A stretch of DNA of 64,000 nucleotides from Nonomuraea sediminis (GCF_018531495.1 NZ_JAHDTI010000013.1:248001-312000); one strand, 5' to 3'. Positions 1 through 8,170 are shown, counted from the first letter of the stretch. Numbers and translations: made by a program. Notes: a model not told the origin generated them from the sequence alone.

Positions 1-312
1 CTCCGAGCCTGAAACGGCCTGGGCGAAGCGGGTCAGGGCGGCCGACCGGTCGCCCGTCATGTCCAGAGCTTCCAGCATAAGCTCGGCGATGTAGGAATCG
101 CGGGTTTCCGCCGGTTCGTAACGCCATGCCCGGCCGTCACGCGTGCGACGGAGGAAGCCCTTGCGGGTCAGGCGGTCCAGGACGGTCATGACCGTGGTGG
201 GTGCCAGGTCGCGGTCTTCGATGAGTCGTCCGACTTCGCGGGCGGTCAGTGGGGTGCTGTCCGCCCAGAGGATGTCCATGATGCTGCGCTCGAGCTCGCC
301 AAGACCCTTCAC
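1..312 (-). CDS. BlaI/MecI/CopY-family transcriptional repressor (3' end outside window)
   Basis: The protein reads VKGLGELERSIMDILW from a GTG at 312 and continues with a winged helix containing LTAREVGRLIEDRDL and APTTVMTVLDRLTRKGFL, the recognition-helix signature of the BlaI/MecI family. The following RRTRDGRAWRYEP is the family's wing. About 104 residues are visible and the C-terminal dimerisation part continues past the left edge. A GGAG lies just upstream of the GTG, at unusually short spacing. Family members repress promoters by binding GTAGTA/TACTAC-type dyads, and a 10-bp palindrome of that type lies 11 nt upstream. The gene is divergent from the metalloprotease gene at 372, so one operator could serve both. 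A BlaRI-type M56 sensor protease often lies downstream of such genes, but here that would be off the window. The family call is firm; the targets are inference. Confidence 0.85.
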   Translation of the reverse strand, partial: MKGLGELERSIMDILWADSTPLTAREVGRLIEDRDLAPTTVMTVLDRLTRKGFLRRTRDGRAWRYEPAETRDSYIAELMLEALDMTGDRSAALTRFAQAVSGSE

Positions 313-322
313 ACGCTCCAGC

Positions 323-332
323 GTAGTACTAC
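323..332. promoter_or_regulatory. Candidate BlaI-type operator palindrome
   Basis: A perfect 10-bp palindrome, GTAGTACTAC, lies in the 59-nt gap between the divergent starts at 312 and 372. Its half-site GTAGT/ACTAC matches the core of known BlaI/MecI operators, which suggests autoregulation and possibly control of the protease gene. Binding is inferred. Confidence 0.5.
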
Positions 333-371
333 AACCCGTCGAGCTGGCACGCGGGCGGTTCACAGGAAATC

Positions 372-1418
372 GTGACATTCCAATGGCTTGTCCCCCAGAG
401 CGCCTGTGTAGACGATCTGCGGGTGCGTTACTTCCTTGCTCTAACAGCCGCTATCGCCACGATCGGTGCGGCTTCCCCCTCGGGCACCACGGCCACCGCC
501 ACCGTCTTCTACCCCAACCCCGTCCAGCAGCTGGGTGACCAGAATCTCACCGACGCCAAGGACGCAGACCTGCCGGCCTTCGCTCCCGCCTACACCGGTG
601 TGACCCTCACCGACCTGGACGGCTCCGGCACGCTGACCGGCCGCTACGTCAGGGTCAAGAGCACCACCGGCAAGGCCGCCCAGGCCGTCGGCGGCGCCTT
701 CCCCGCCTACCACCGCGATGCCGACCAGTTCGAGCAGGTCATGGGCTACTACTGGGTCACCACGGCGCAGCGCTACCTGCAGTCGCTCGGATTCGGCTCG
801 CGGTTCCGCCCGGTCAACCAGCGCCAGATCGAGCTGCGCATCGACCAGTACGGCGGCGACAACTCCTTCTTCCGCGACGACAAGGCCAACATCACGCTCG
901 GCAAGGGCGGCGTGGACGACGCCGAGGACGCCGAGGTGATCGTGCACGAGTACGGCCACAGCGTCCAGGACGGCCAGGTCACCGGCTTCGGCACGAACCT
1001 GGAGTCCGGCTCGATCGGTGAGGCGTTCGGCGACTACCTGGCCGTCGCGGTGTCCAGCTGGGCCACCGGCGTGCCCACCAGGACCGACGAGGCCTGCGTC
1101 GCCGACTGGGACTCCACCTCCTACTCCGCCGCGCCGCACTGCCTGCGCAGGCTCGACGGCACCAAGCACTACCCCGAGGACGTCGTGGGCGAGGTGCACG
1201 CCGACGGCGAGATCTGGTCCAGGGCGCTGTGGGACATCCGCACGGCCCTGGGCGACACCAAGGCCACCACGCTGATCGTGGAGGCCCAGTTCGGCTTCGC
1301 CAAGGACACCTCCTTCCGCGCCGCCGCGCAGCAGACCGTCGCCACGGCCCAGAGCCTGTACGGCAACGCCGCCGCGACCGCGGTCACGAAGGCGTTCACC
1401 GATCGGGGCCTGCTATAG
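372..1418 (+). CDS. Secreted M36 (fungalysin)-like zinc metalloprotease, short form
   Basis: The 348-residue product starts at a GTG at 372 preceded by AGGA. A hydrophobic stretch at about residues 20-36 followed by Ala/Ser/Thr resembles a signal peptide. The catalytic zinc motif HEYGHSVQD is visible at about residues 193-201, and the downstream GEAFGDYLAV supplies the third, glutamate ligand typical of gluzincins. A second conserved block, HADGEIWSRALWDIR, is characteristic of M36 peptidases, which use it to close the active site. Family members usually carry a long FTP/PepSY propeptide, but here the N-terminal part before the catalytic domain is only about 100 residues, so this is a compact form. 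It is expected to act outside the membrane as an endopeptidase. It is divergent from the BlaI-type gene and overlaps the convergent methyltransferase gene by 23 nt at its 3' end. Confidence 0.8.
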   Translation: MTFQWLVPQSACVDDLRVRYFLALTAAIATIGAASPSGTTATATVFYPNPVQQLGDQNLTDAKDADLPAFAPAYTGVTLTDLDGSGTLTGRYVRVKSTTGKAAQAVGGAFPAYHRDADQFEQVMGYYWVTTAQRYLQSLGFGSRFRPVNQRQIELRIDQYGGDNSFFRDDKANITLGKGGVDDAEDAEVIVHEYGHSVQDGQVTGFGTNLESGSIGEAFGDYLAVAVSSWATGVPTRTDEACVADWDSTSYSAAPHCLRRLDGTKHYPEDVVGEVHADGEIWSRALWDIRTALGDTKATTLIVEAQFGFAKDTSFRAAAQQTVATAQSLYGNAAATAVTKAFTDRGLL

Positions 1419-2181
1419 CCGACCAGGGAATGGTCAGCTCACCGAGCCGCCACCTGGCCCTGCCTCCCGTGGGCGCGTGCTGAGGGATGGGCCAGGTGGC
1501 TCCAAGCAGTTCCACGGCCGCCAGCCATCGCGCGCGGCGGCCGTGGACGCCGTAGGGCGCGCTGACGGCCCAGGCGTGGTCGAAGTCCTTCAGGAAGGCG
1601 TGGATCGGCTCGCCGGGCACGTTGCGGTGGATGAGCGTCTTGGGCAGCCGGTCGGCCAGGTCCGACGGCTTGTCGAAGGCGTCGAAGCGGGCCGAGAACG
1701 TCAGCGTCCGCGGCCCGCCGCGGTCCAGGCCCACCCAGACCGCGCGGTTCCCGATCTCCGAGCAGGTGCCCTCGACGATCACGCCGCCCGGTGCCAGCTT
1801 GCCGCGCAGCACGTCCCAGTAGTGCCAGGCCTCGGCCTCGCCGTACTGCCTGAGCACGTTGAAGGCCCGGATGAGCAGGGGCGGGCGGGGCGTGGGCAGC
1901 TCGAAGCCGCCGAGCGCGAAGCTCAGGCCCGCTCTGGCGTAGGGCAGGGCGGCGGCGACCCGTTCCGGATCGATCTCCAGGCCGAGCACCTCGACACCGG
2001 AGGGGAGCCGGGTGAACAGCTCCACGGTGGTGACGGGGGAGGCGCCGTAGCCCAGGTCGACCACCAGGGGCCGGCCGGCCGCACGCAGCACGCGGCCGTG
2101 CATGGCCAGGATCCACCGGTCCGCCCTGCGCAGGCGGTTGACCCCGGTGGTGCCCCTGGTGATCGCGCCGAGCGGCTTCAC
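1396..2181 (-). CDS. Class I SAM-dependent methyltransferase
   Basis: The 261-residue protein carries the SAM-binding glycine motif in LVVDLGYGASPVTTVEL (motif I) followed by VLGLEIDPERV, where the acidic residue after the second strand would bind the ribose hydroxyls. A later block, GGVIVEGTCSEIG, corresponds to strand 5. The substrate cannot be read from the sequence. I place the start at the GTG at 2181 rather than at upstream in-frame codons because GTGA overlaps the TGA stop of the upstream SDR gene (stop at 2180-2178). Such an arrangement implies translational coupling, so the two genes form an operon read leftwards. The 3' end overlaps the convergent metalloprotease gene. Confidence 0.8.
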   Translation of the reverse strand: MKPLGAITRGTTGVNRLRRADRWILAMHGRVLRAAGRPLVVDLGYGASPVTTVELFTRLPSGVEVLGLEIDPERVAAALPYARAGLSFALGGFELPTPRPPLLIRAFNVLRQYGEAEAWHYWDVLRGKLAPGGVIVEGTCSEIGNRAVWVGLDRGGPRTLTFSARFDAFDKPSDLADRLPKTLIHRNVPGEPIHAFLKDFDHAWAVSAPYGVHGRRARWLAAVELLGATWPIPQHAPTGGRARWRLGELTIPWSAIAGPDR

Positions 2182-2918
2182 GAGACGCGGTGGACCTTGT
2201 GCTGTGCCGCCTGCGCGCGCGGGCGCATGACGATGCGGTCGATGTTCACGTGCGCGGGCCTGGTCACGCACCAGGCGATCGCGTCGGCCACGTCGTCCGA
2301 GCTCAGCGGGTCGGGCACGCCCTGGTAGACGCGCTCGGCCGCCTCGGCGTCGCCGCGGAACCTGGTGACCGCGAAGCCCTCGCTCTTGACCATCCCCGGC
2401 GCGATCTCCACGATACGGACCGGCTGCCCCACCAGTTCCAGGCGCAGCGTCTCGGTCATCGCGGTCTGGGCGTGCTTGGCGGCGACGTAACCGCCGCCGC
2501 CCTCGTAGGACACCAGCCCGGCGGTGGAGGTGAGCATCACCAGCACCCCGTCGCCCGACTCGACGAGCAGGGGCACCAGGGCCTGGGTCACCCGCAGCGC
2601 GCCGAGCACGTTCGTGTCGTACATCCGCTGCCAGTCCTCCAGGTGGCCCTCGGCCACGCTCTCCATGCCGAGCGCGCCTCCGGCGTTGTTCACGAGGACG
2701 TCACAGCGCGTCAAAGAAGCCTTGAGCGAGTCAACGGACTCCTGGGAGGTGACGTCCAGCGTGACCGGGGTGATGCCGGGCACCTCCGCGGCCAGTTCGT
2801 CCAGCCGCTCGCGCCGCCTGGCGCCCGCAACGACCTGGTAACCCTCGGCCGCCAGCCTACGGGCCGTGGCCTCGCCGATTCCGCTGCTGGCACCCGTGAC
2901 AACCGCCGTTTTCTTCAT
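2178..2918 (-). CDS. Short-chain dehydrogenase/reductase (classical SDR)
   Basis: The 246-residue protein begins MKKTAVVTGASSGIGEAT, containing the Rossmann TGxxxGIG motif for NAD(P) binding. VNNAGGALG is the structural NNAG motif, and a serine-containing STAGL block followed by YVAAK supplies the catalytic Ser-Tyr-Lys residues. Length and motif order fit classical SDRs that interconvert alcohols and ketones. The basic residues after the glycine motif (ARRRERL) suggest NADP(H) preference, as in many SDRs. The ATG at 2918 has AGGAT about 7 nt upstream and is preferred over longer in-frame starts, which would run into mshA. It is divergent from mshA with a 91-nt shared promoter region and is translationally coupled to the methyltransferase gene downstream. 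The specific substrate is unknown. Confidence 0.85.
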   Translation of the reverse strand: MKKTAVVTGASSGIGEATARRLAAEGYQVVAGARRRERLDELAAEVPGITPVTLDVTSQESVDSLKASLTRCDVLVNNAGGALGMESVAEGHLEDWQRMYDTNVLGALRVTQALVPLLVESGDGVLVMLTSTAGLVSYEGGGGYVAAKHAQTAMTETLRLELVGQPVRIVEIAPGMVKSEGFAVTRFRGDAEAAERVYQGVPDPLSSDDVADAIAWCVTRPAHVNIDRIVMRPRAQAAQHKVHRVS

Positions 2919-3009
2919 GTTCACATCCTGTCGGACTCTGAGTCGTGGTCTCATGTCGGGAATGTCGGACCGATCTGGACAGTTGTATCTCGCTTGGAGG
3001 TGATGTCGG

Positions 3010-4287
3010 GTGAGGCGTGGACGGGTAGACCGGGTCGCGACGATCAGCATGCACACGTCCCCGCTGGACCAGCCTGGCACGGGCGACGCCGGCGGGATGA
3101 ACGTCTACATCGTCGAAACGGCAAAAAGGCTCGCCCAGCTCGGCGTCGAGGTGGAGATCTTCACCCGCCAGACGGCCCGCGACCTGCCTCCCGTCGCGGA
3201 ACTCGCCCCCGGCGTGCTGGTCAGGCACCTCACCGCCGGGCCGTACGAGGAGCTCGACCGCGCCGACATGCCCGGGCAGCTGTGCGCGTTCCTGTCGGGC
3301 GTGCTGCGCACCGAGGCCATGTACGACCCGGGCCGCTACGACGTCATCCACTCCCACTACTGGCTGTCCGGCCAGGTCGGCTGGCTGGCCAAGGAACGCT
3401 GGGGCGTGCCCCTAGTGCACAGCATGCACACCATGGCCAAGGTCAAGAACCAGCTGCTCGCCGCGGGCGACAACCCCGAGCCGCAGATGCGCGTGATCGG
3501 CGAGGAACAGGTCGTGGAGATCGCCGACCGCCTGATCGCCAACACCGACGACGAGGCGGCCGAGCTCATCCAGCTCTACGGCGCGCCGGAGGAGCGCGTC
3601 GCCGTGGTCAACCCGGGCGTCAACCTCACCGTCTTCCAGCCCGCCTCCCGCGGCTCCGCGCGCCGCAGGCTCGGCCTGCCGCAGGACGCCCACGTGCTGC
3701 TGTTCGTGGGCAGGATCCAGCCGCTCAAGGCCCCCGACGTGCTGCTGCGCGCCGCCTCCAGGATGCTCATCGAGGACCCTGAGCTGCGTTCCCGGCTGGT
3801 CGTGGCCTGCGTCGGCGGCCCCTCGGGCAACGGCCTGGCCCGGCCCTCCATGCTCACCGACCTGGCCGCCGAGCTGGGCATCTCCGACGTGGTACGGCTG
3901 GTGCCGCCCGCGCCGCAGCACGAGCTGGCCGACTGGTACCGCGCCGCCGACGTGACCGTGGTGCCCTCCTACAGCGAATCGTTCGGCCTGGTCGCGCTCG
4001 AGTCCCAGGCCTGCGGCACCCCGGTCGCCGCGGCCGCCGTGGGCGGGCTGCGCACGGCCGTGGCCGACGGCGTGTCCGGCGTGCTCGTGGACGGCCACGA
4101 CCCCTACGACTGGGCCGCCGTGCTGCGCCGCTTCGTCGTCTCGCCCCGCTGGCGCGACGGCCTGTCCGCCGGCGCGCGCACGCACGCCGCCGCCTTCGGC
4201 TGGCAGGCCACCGCCGCCCGCCTGGTCGAGGTCTACACGGGCGCCAAGGACAACCTCCACCCGCTGCCCGTGGCCCTCAGCTCCTAG
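3010..4287 (+). CDS. mshA: D-inositol-3-phosphate glycosyltransferase (mycothiol biosynthesis)
   Basis: MshA is the GT4-family enzyme that transfers N-acetylglucosamine from UDP-GlcNAc to 1L-myo-inositol-1-phosphate, the first committed step of mycothiol synthesis in the actinobacterial cytosol. The 425-residue protein has the expected GT-B layout. The N-terminal domain shows SMHTSPLDQPGTGDAGGMNVY, including the GGMNVY phosphate/donor loop. HSHYWLSG and HSMHTMAKVKN are MshA hallmarks, and the C-terminal domain carries VGRIQPLKAPDVLLRA and ESFGLVALE, the GT4 E-x7-E donor-binding motif. The GTG at 3010 has GGAGGTGAT directly upstream. The following YbjN and gpmA genes, spaced about 10 nt apart, give the same order seen around mshA in other actinomycetes. 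Loss of MshA in known species abolishes mycothiol. Confidence 0.95.
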   Translation: MRRGRVDRVATISMHTSPLDQPGTGDAGGMNVYIVETAKRLAQLGVEVEIFTRQTARDLPPVAELAPGVLVRHLTAGPYEELDRADMPGQLCAFLSGVLRTEAMYDPGRYDVIHSHYWLSGQVGWLAKERWGVPLVHSMHTMAKVKNQLLAAGDNPEPQMRVIGEEQVVEIADRLIANTDDEAAELIQLYGAPEERVAVVNPGVNLTVFQPASRGSARRRLGLPQDAHVLLFVGRIQPLKAPDVLLRAASRMLIEDPELRSRLVVACVGGPSGNGLARPSMLTDLAAELGISDVVRLVPPAPQHELADWYRAADVTVVPSYSESFGLVALESQACGTPVAAAAVGGLRTAVADGVSGVLVDGHDPYDWAAVLRRFVVSPRWRDGLSAGARTHAAAFGWQATAARLVEVYTGAKDNLHPLPVALSS

Positions 4288-4297
4288 GCTGTACGGC

Positions 4298-4780
4298 ATG
4301 CGCGACATGGTCGAGGAGGCGCTCAAGGCGTCGGAGATCCCCTATGAGGAAGCACGGCCAGGCGCATACGTGGTGACGCTGCCGGGACAGCGCAAGCTGG
4401 CCACCGTCGCCTGGCTCGTCCTCGGCGACCAGGCCATGCTCGTCGAGGCCTTCTTCTGCAGGCAGCCGGAGGAGAACCACGCCGAGTTCTACCGGTTCCT
4501 GCTGTCCAAGAACGGCGGCATGTACGGCGTGCACTTCTGCCTCGACGACGTGGGCGACGTCTACCTGCTCGGCCGCGTCCCGCTGGCGGCGGTCACGGCC
4601 GAGGAGATCGACCGGCTGCTCGGCTGCGTGCTGACCTACTCGGACGACTGGTTCAACCGGGCCCTTGAGCTGGGCTTCGCCTCCAGCATCAGGCGCGAGT
4701 GGGAGTGGCGGGCCAGCAGGGGCGAGTCGCTGAAGAACCTCCAGGCCTTCGCCCACTTCGCAGACCCCGAGCGCCCCTAG
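4298..4780 (+). CDS. YbjN-domain protein (mshA-gpmA operon)
   Basis: The 160-residue protein has the YbjN / type III chaperone-like fold signature: an N-terminal helix, then beta strands around YVVTLPGQRKLATVAWLVLG, EAFFCRQPEENHAEFYRFLL and YGVHFCLDDVGDVYLLGRVP, ending in helices with CVLTYSDDWFNRALELGF. Proteins of this group sit between mshA and the phosphoglycerate mutase gene in many actinobacteria, and that context is kept here (10 nt after mshA, 10 nt before gpmA). No catalytic residues are evident. The fold usually mediates protein-protein contact, but the partner is unknown. The start ATG at 4298 gives the usual length. Confidence 0.8.
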   Translation: MRDMVEEALKASEIPYEEARPGAYVVTLPGQRKLATVAWLVLGDQAMLVEAFFCRQPEENHAEFYRFLLSKNGGMYGVHFCLDDVGDVYLLGRVPLAAVTAEEIDRLLGCVLTYSDDWFNRALELGFASSIRREWEWRASRGESLKNLQAFAHFADPERP

Positions 4781-4790
4781 GATTGTCCGC

Positions 4791-5528
4791 ATGGCGACTT
4801 TGGTACTGCTGCGGCACGGCGAGAGTGACTGGAACGCCAAGGGGCTGTTCACCGGATGGGTGGACGTCAGCCTCTCGGCCAAGGGCGAGGAGGAGGCCCG
4901 CCGCGGCGGCAGGCTTCTGGTCGAGGCCGGGGTCCGGCCCGACGTGGTGCACACCAGCCTGCTGACCAGGGCGATCCAGACGGCCCAGCTGGCGCTGGCG
5001 GAGGCCGACCTGCTGTGGCTGCCCGTGATCCGCTCATGGCGGCTCAACGAGCGCCACTACGGGGCCCTGCAGGGCAAGAACAAGGCGCAGACCCGCGAGG
5101 AGTTCGGCGACGACCAGTTCATGCTGTGGCGCCGCTCCTACGACGTGCCGCCGCCGCCCATCGCAGACTCCGACGAGTTCTCCCAGGCCGGCGACCCCCG
5201 GTACGCGCTGCTGCCGCCCGAGCTGATGCCGCGCACGGAGTGCCTGAAGGACGTCGTGGAGCGCATGCTGCCGTACTGGTACGACGCCATCGTGCCCGAC
5301 CTGGCGGCCGGCCGTACCGTGCTGGTGGCGGCGCACGGCAACTCGCTGCGCGCGCTGGTCAAGCACCTGGACGGCATCTCCGACGAGGACATCGCGGGGC
5401 TGAACATCCCCACCGGCATCCCGCTGCGCTACGAGCTCGACGAGGCCTTCAGGCCGCTGTCGAGCGAGTACCTCGACCCCGAGGCGGCCAAGGCCGCCAT
5501 CGAGGCCGTCGCCAACCAGGGCCGCTAG
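4791..5528 (+). CDS. gpmA: 2,3-bisphosphoglycerate-dependent phosphoglycerate mutase
   Basis: GpmA interconverts 3-phosphoglycerate and 2-phosphoglycerate in glycolysis and gluconeogenesis through a phosphohistidine. The 245-residue protein begins MATLVLLRHGESDWN, where RHGE holds the phosphorylated His9. LNERHYGALQG supplies the catalytic Glu-Arg pair and AAHGNSLRALVKHL the second active-site histidine. Length and motifs match the dPGM subgroup (about 247 residues) rather than generic histidine phosphatases. It is the last gene of the mshA operon. Its TAG stop lies in the palindrome CTAG at 5525-5528, which also provides the stop of the convergent phoU gene. Confidence 0.95.
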   Translation: MATLVLLRHGESDWNAKGLFTGWVDVSLSAKGEEEARRGGRLLVEAGVRPDVVHTSLLTRAIQTAQLALAEADLLWLPVIRSWRLNERHYGALQGKNKAQTREEFGDDQFMLWRRSYDVPPPPIADSDEFSQAGDPRYALLPPELMPRTECLKDVVERMLPYWYDAIVPDLAAGRTVLVAAHGNSLRALVKHLDGISDEDIAGLNIPTGIPLRYELDEAFRPLSSEYLDPEAAKAAIEAVANQGR

Positions 5529-6169
5529 CCGGGGCGCGAGCCCGTCACCAGGTAGACCACATCGCCGGCCACGCGGACCGCGTGGTCGGCGTACCGCTCG
5601 TAGTAGCGGCCGATCAGCGTGATGTCGATGGCCGGCTCCACGCCGTGCTCCCATTCCTTGGACAGGATGTTCCTGAACAGCCGCCGGTGCAGCCTGTCCA
5701 TGGCGTCGTCGTCCTGCTCGAGCTCGAGCGCCGACTCCACGTCCCGCGAGGCGATGCAGCTGCCCGCCTTGGTGACCAGGTTCTCGGCGATCTGACCCAT
5801 CTCCAGGATCGTGGAGCGCACGTCGGCGGGGATCGCCGACTCCGGGTGGCGCAGCCGCGCGACCTTGGCCACGTGCACCGCCAGGTCGCCCATGCGCTCC
5901 AGGTCCGTGCCCATGCGCAGCGCGGTGATCACCATCCGCAGGTCGACGGCGACCGGCTGCTGGCGCGCCATCAGTTCGAAGATCGACGTCTCGATCTGCT
6001 CGAAATTGACGTTCACCTCCACGTCGCGCGAGATCACGCTCTCGGCGAGCTGCAGGTCGGCATCGAGCAGGGCGGTGGTCGCCCGGGAGATGGCCGACCG
6101 GACAAGCCTGGTCATCTCTACCAGCTTGTCAGTAAGGGAATCGAGTTCTTCATGGTACGCGTCGCGCAT
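5525..6169 (-). CDS. phoU: Phosphate transport system regulator PhoU
   Basis: The 214-residue all-helical protein contains two PhoU repeats. The conserved metal-cluster motifs read ALRMGTDLERMGDLAVHVAK in the first repeat and GRYYERYADHAVRVAGD in the second, matching the family E/DxxxD pattern. PhoU links the Pst phosphate transporter to the sensor kinase and damps phosphate-regulon expression when phosphate is plentiful. The gene is divergent from senX3-regX3, the kinase-regulator pair it is known to modulate in actinobacteria. I choose the ATG at 6169 (MRDAYHEELDSL) because the family normally starts there and upstream codons look non-homologous. The 3' end shares the CTAG stop palindrome with gpmA. 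Confidence 0.92.
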   Translation of the reverse strand: MRDAYHEELDSLTDKLVEMTRLVRSAISRATTALLDADLQLAESVISRDVEVNVNFEQIETSIFELMARQQPVAVDLRMVITALRMGTDLERMGDLAVHVAKVARLRHPESAIPADVRSTILEMGQIAENLVTKAGSCIASRDVESALELEQDDDAMDRLHRRLFRNILSKEWEHGVEPAIDITLIGRYYERYADHAVRVAGDVVYLVTGSRPG

Positions 6170-6193
6170 GCCGTCACCGTACGTGCCTCTCAA

Positions 6194-6243
6194 TGAACGA
6201 ACCTCTACAGCTAGATGAACTTTCCGGGAAAGGGCCGTTCATC
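6194..6243. promoter_or_regulatory. Candidate PHO box / RegX3 site between phoU and senX3
   Basis: The 124-nt divergent gap holds three copies of the GTTCA/TGAAC core used by actinobacterial phosphate regulators: TGAAC at 6194-6198, TGAAC at 6216-6220 (22 nt later, two 11-nt steps) and GTTCA at 6237-6241. GATGAAC (6214-6220) and GTTCATC (6237-6243) form a 7-bp inverted repeat around an inner CTTTCC-G-GGAAAG dyad. Position and motif suggest autoregulation by RegX3. Binding is inferred. Confidence 0.5.
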
Positions 6244-6293
6244 CCCTGGTGAGAGGTCTGTGCCTTGTGGGTTGGCCACCTACCATCGAAGAC

Positions 6294-7472
6294 ATGAGTG
6301 AGATGGCCATGAGCTTTGCTGCCCTGGCCGGATTCGTCGTGGGGGCCCTGGCGATCCTGTTCTACAGGAACCAGATCGAGACTCCCAGCCGCACCGCATC
6401 CGCCACCGACCCGGAGACGGGCGCTCTCCCGCAGGGCGTCGCCTCCGTGCTGGCCGTACTGCCGTCGAGCGCCGTCGTGCTCGACGCGCACGACAGGGTG
6501 CTGCGGGCCAGCTCGGCCGCTCGGGCGTTCGGGCTGGTGAAGGGCGACCGGCTGATGGCCGCCGAGCTGCTGGCGCTTGCCAGGCAGGTGCGCAGGGACG
6601 GAGAGATCAGGGAGAGCGAGATCGACGTGGCCGGGCACAAGTTCGGCCAGGAGACCACCAACTTCGCCGTCCGCGTGGCCCCGCTGGGCTCTCATGGACA
6701 GGTGCTCGTGCTCGCGGAGGACCAGACCGAGCGGCGCAGGGTCGAGGCCGTGCGCAGGGACTTCGTGGCCAACGTCAGTCACGAGCTGAAGACCCCGGTG
6801 GGCGCGCTCAGCCTGCTGGCGGAGACCATCCAGGACGCCGCCGACGACCCCGAGGCGGTCACCCGCTTCGCCGGCCGCATGCAGCACGAGGCGGCCCGGC
6901 TCAACTACCTGGTCCAGGACCTGATCACGCTGAGCAGGATCCAGGGCGCCGAACCCATCCCCACCCCCGGCCAGGTCCCCATCGACGAGGCCGTCAACGA
7001 CGCCATCGACCACTGCAACACCAAGGCCGCGGCCAAGGACATCGCCCTCGTCACCGGCGGCACCGAGGGGCTGCGCATCTGGGGCGACGACGAGCTGCTC
7101 GTCACCGCCCTGCGCAACCTCATCGACAACGCCGTCGCCTACAGCCCCGAGCACACCCGCGTGGTCGTCAGCGTCCGCCCGGCCGGAGACTCGGTCGAGA
7201 TCAGCGTCAGCGACCAGGGCATCGGCATCCCCGAGGAGTCGCTCGAGCGCATCTTCGAGCGCTTCTTCCGCGTCGACGCCGCCCGCTCGCGCGCGACCGG
7301 CGGCACCGGACTCGGCCTGGCCATCGTCAAACACGTGGCCGTCGCGCACGCCGGAGAGGTGTCCGTCTGGAGCAAGGAAGGATCCGGCTCCACCTTCACG
7401 CTTCGCCTGCCCGCCTTCGGCGGTACGGCGATCGCAGTACCACCCTCGATCCCCCTGGAGACAGCCCCATGA
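6294..7472 (+). CDS. senX3: Phosphate-responsive sensor histidine kinase (SenX3/PhoR type)
   Basis: The 392-residue kinase has one N-terminal membrane segment (about residues 6-23), a PAS-like region, a HisKA domain with the phosphoacceptor in FVANVSHELKTPVG (His at about residue 163) and an HATPase domain with the N box NLIDNAVAY, G1 box DQGIGIP and G2 box GGTGLGLAI. SenX3-type kinases sense phosphate status through the Pst/PhoU machinery rather than through a large extracellular domain, in line with the tiny extracytoplasmic part here. The 3' end overlaps regX3 by ATGA, and phoU lies divergently upstream. The start is uncertain: ATGs at 6294, 6303 and 6309 and a GTG at 6249 are in frame, and none has a strong Shine-Dalgarno sequence. 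Confidence 0.9.
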   Translation: MSEMAMSFAALAGFVVGALAILFYRNQIETPSRTASATDPETGALPQGVASVLAVLPSSAVVLDAHDRVLRASSAARAFGLVKGDRLMAAELLALARQVRRDGEIRESEIDVAGHKFGQETTNFAVRVAPLGSHGQVLVLAEDQTERRRVEAVRRDFVANVSHELKTPVGALSLLAETIQDAADDPEAVTRFAGRMQHEAARLNYLVQDLITLSRIQGAEPIPTPGQVPIDEAVNDAIDHCNTKAAAKDIALVTGGTEGLRIWGDDELLVTALRNLIDNAVAYSPEHTRVVVSVRPAGDSVEISVSDQGIGIPEESLERIFERFFRVDAARSRATGGTGLGLAIVKHVAVAHAGEVSVWSKEGSGSTFTLRLPAFGGTAIAVPPSIPLETAP

Positions 7473-8161
7473 CCCGAGTACTCGTCGTCGAGGACGAGGA
7501 GTCGTTCTCCGACGCCCTGTCCTACATGCTGCGCAAGGAGGGCTTCGAGGTGTCGGTCGCGGCGACCGGACCCGAGGCGCTCGACACCTTCGACCGCAGC
7601 GGCGCCGACCTGGTGCTGCTCGACCTGATGCTGCCCGGCCTGCCCGGCACCGAGGTGTGCCGCTCGCTCCGCCAGCGCTCCAAGGTCCCCGTCATCATGC
7701 TGACGGCCAAGGACAGCGAGATCGACAAGGTCGTCGGGCTCGAGCTGGGCGCCGACGACTACGTGACCAAGCCCTTCTCCTCCCGCGAGCTGGTCGCCCG
7801 CATCCGCGCCGTGCTGCGCCGCCAGGGCGACGCGCCCGAGGAGCTCGAGACCTCGGTGCTGACGGTCGGTCCCGTCCGGATGGACGTCGACAGGCACGTC
7901 GTGGCGGTCCGCGGGGACCACGTGCAGCTGCCGCTGAAGGAGTTCGAGCTGCTCGAGGTGCTGCTGCGCAACGCCGGCCGGGTGCTGACCCGCGGCCAGC
8001 TCATCGACCGCGTCTGGGGCGCCGACTACGTGGGCGACACCAAGACGCTCGACGTGCACGTCAAGCGGCTCCGGGCGAAGATCGAGGCCGACCCCTCCAA
8101 CCCGCGCTGCATCCTCACGGTGCGCGGGCTGGGCTACAAGTTCGACGCCACCGAGGAATGA
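7469..8161 (+). CDS. regX3: Phosphate response regulator (RegX3/PhoP type)
   Basis: The 230-residue OmpR-class regulator has a receiver domain with the acidic pocket VVEDEES, the phosphoacceptor Asp52 in LLDLMLPG, the conserved Thr79 (LTAKD) and Lys101 (VTKPF). It is followed by a winged helix with LPLKEFELLEVLLRNAGRVL and the DNA-recognition segment TKTLDVHVKRLRAKIE. The ATG overlaps the senX3 stop (ATGA), so kinase and regulator are coupled. On phosphate limitation, RegX3-type regulators activate pst and alkaline phosphatase genes by binding GTTCA-type boxes, and candidate boxes lie upstream of senX3. A strong intrinsic terminator follows 10 nt after the stop codon. Confidence 0.93.
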   Translation: MTRVLVVEDEESFSDALSYMLRKEGFEVSVAATGPEALDTFDRSGADLVLLDLMLPGLPGTEVCRSLRQRSKVPVIMLTAKDSEIDKVVGLELGADDYVTKPFSSRELVARIRAVLRRQGDAPEELETSVLTVGPVRMDVDRHVVAVRGDHVQLPLKEFELLEVLLRNAGRVLTRGQLIDRVWGADYVGDTKTLDVHVKRLRAKIEADPSNPRCILTVRGLGYKFDATEE

Positions 8162-8170
8162 CCGACGACG

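Noticed and set aside
2190..3782. 530-codon plus-strand frame through the SDR and mshA
   Set aside because: It spans the antisense of one recognisable gene and an alternate frame of another, so it has no independent support.
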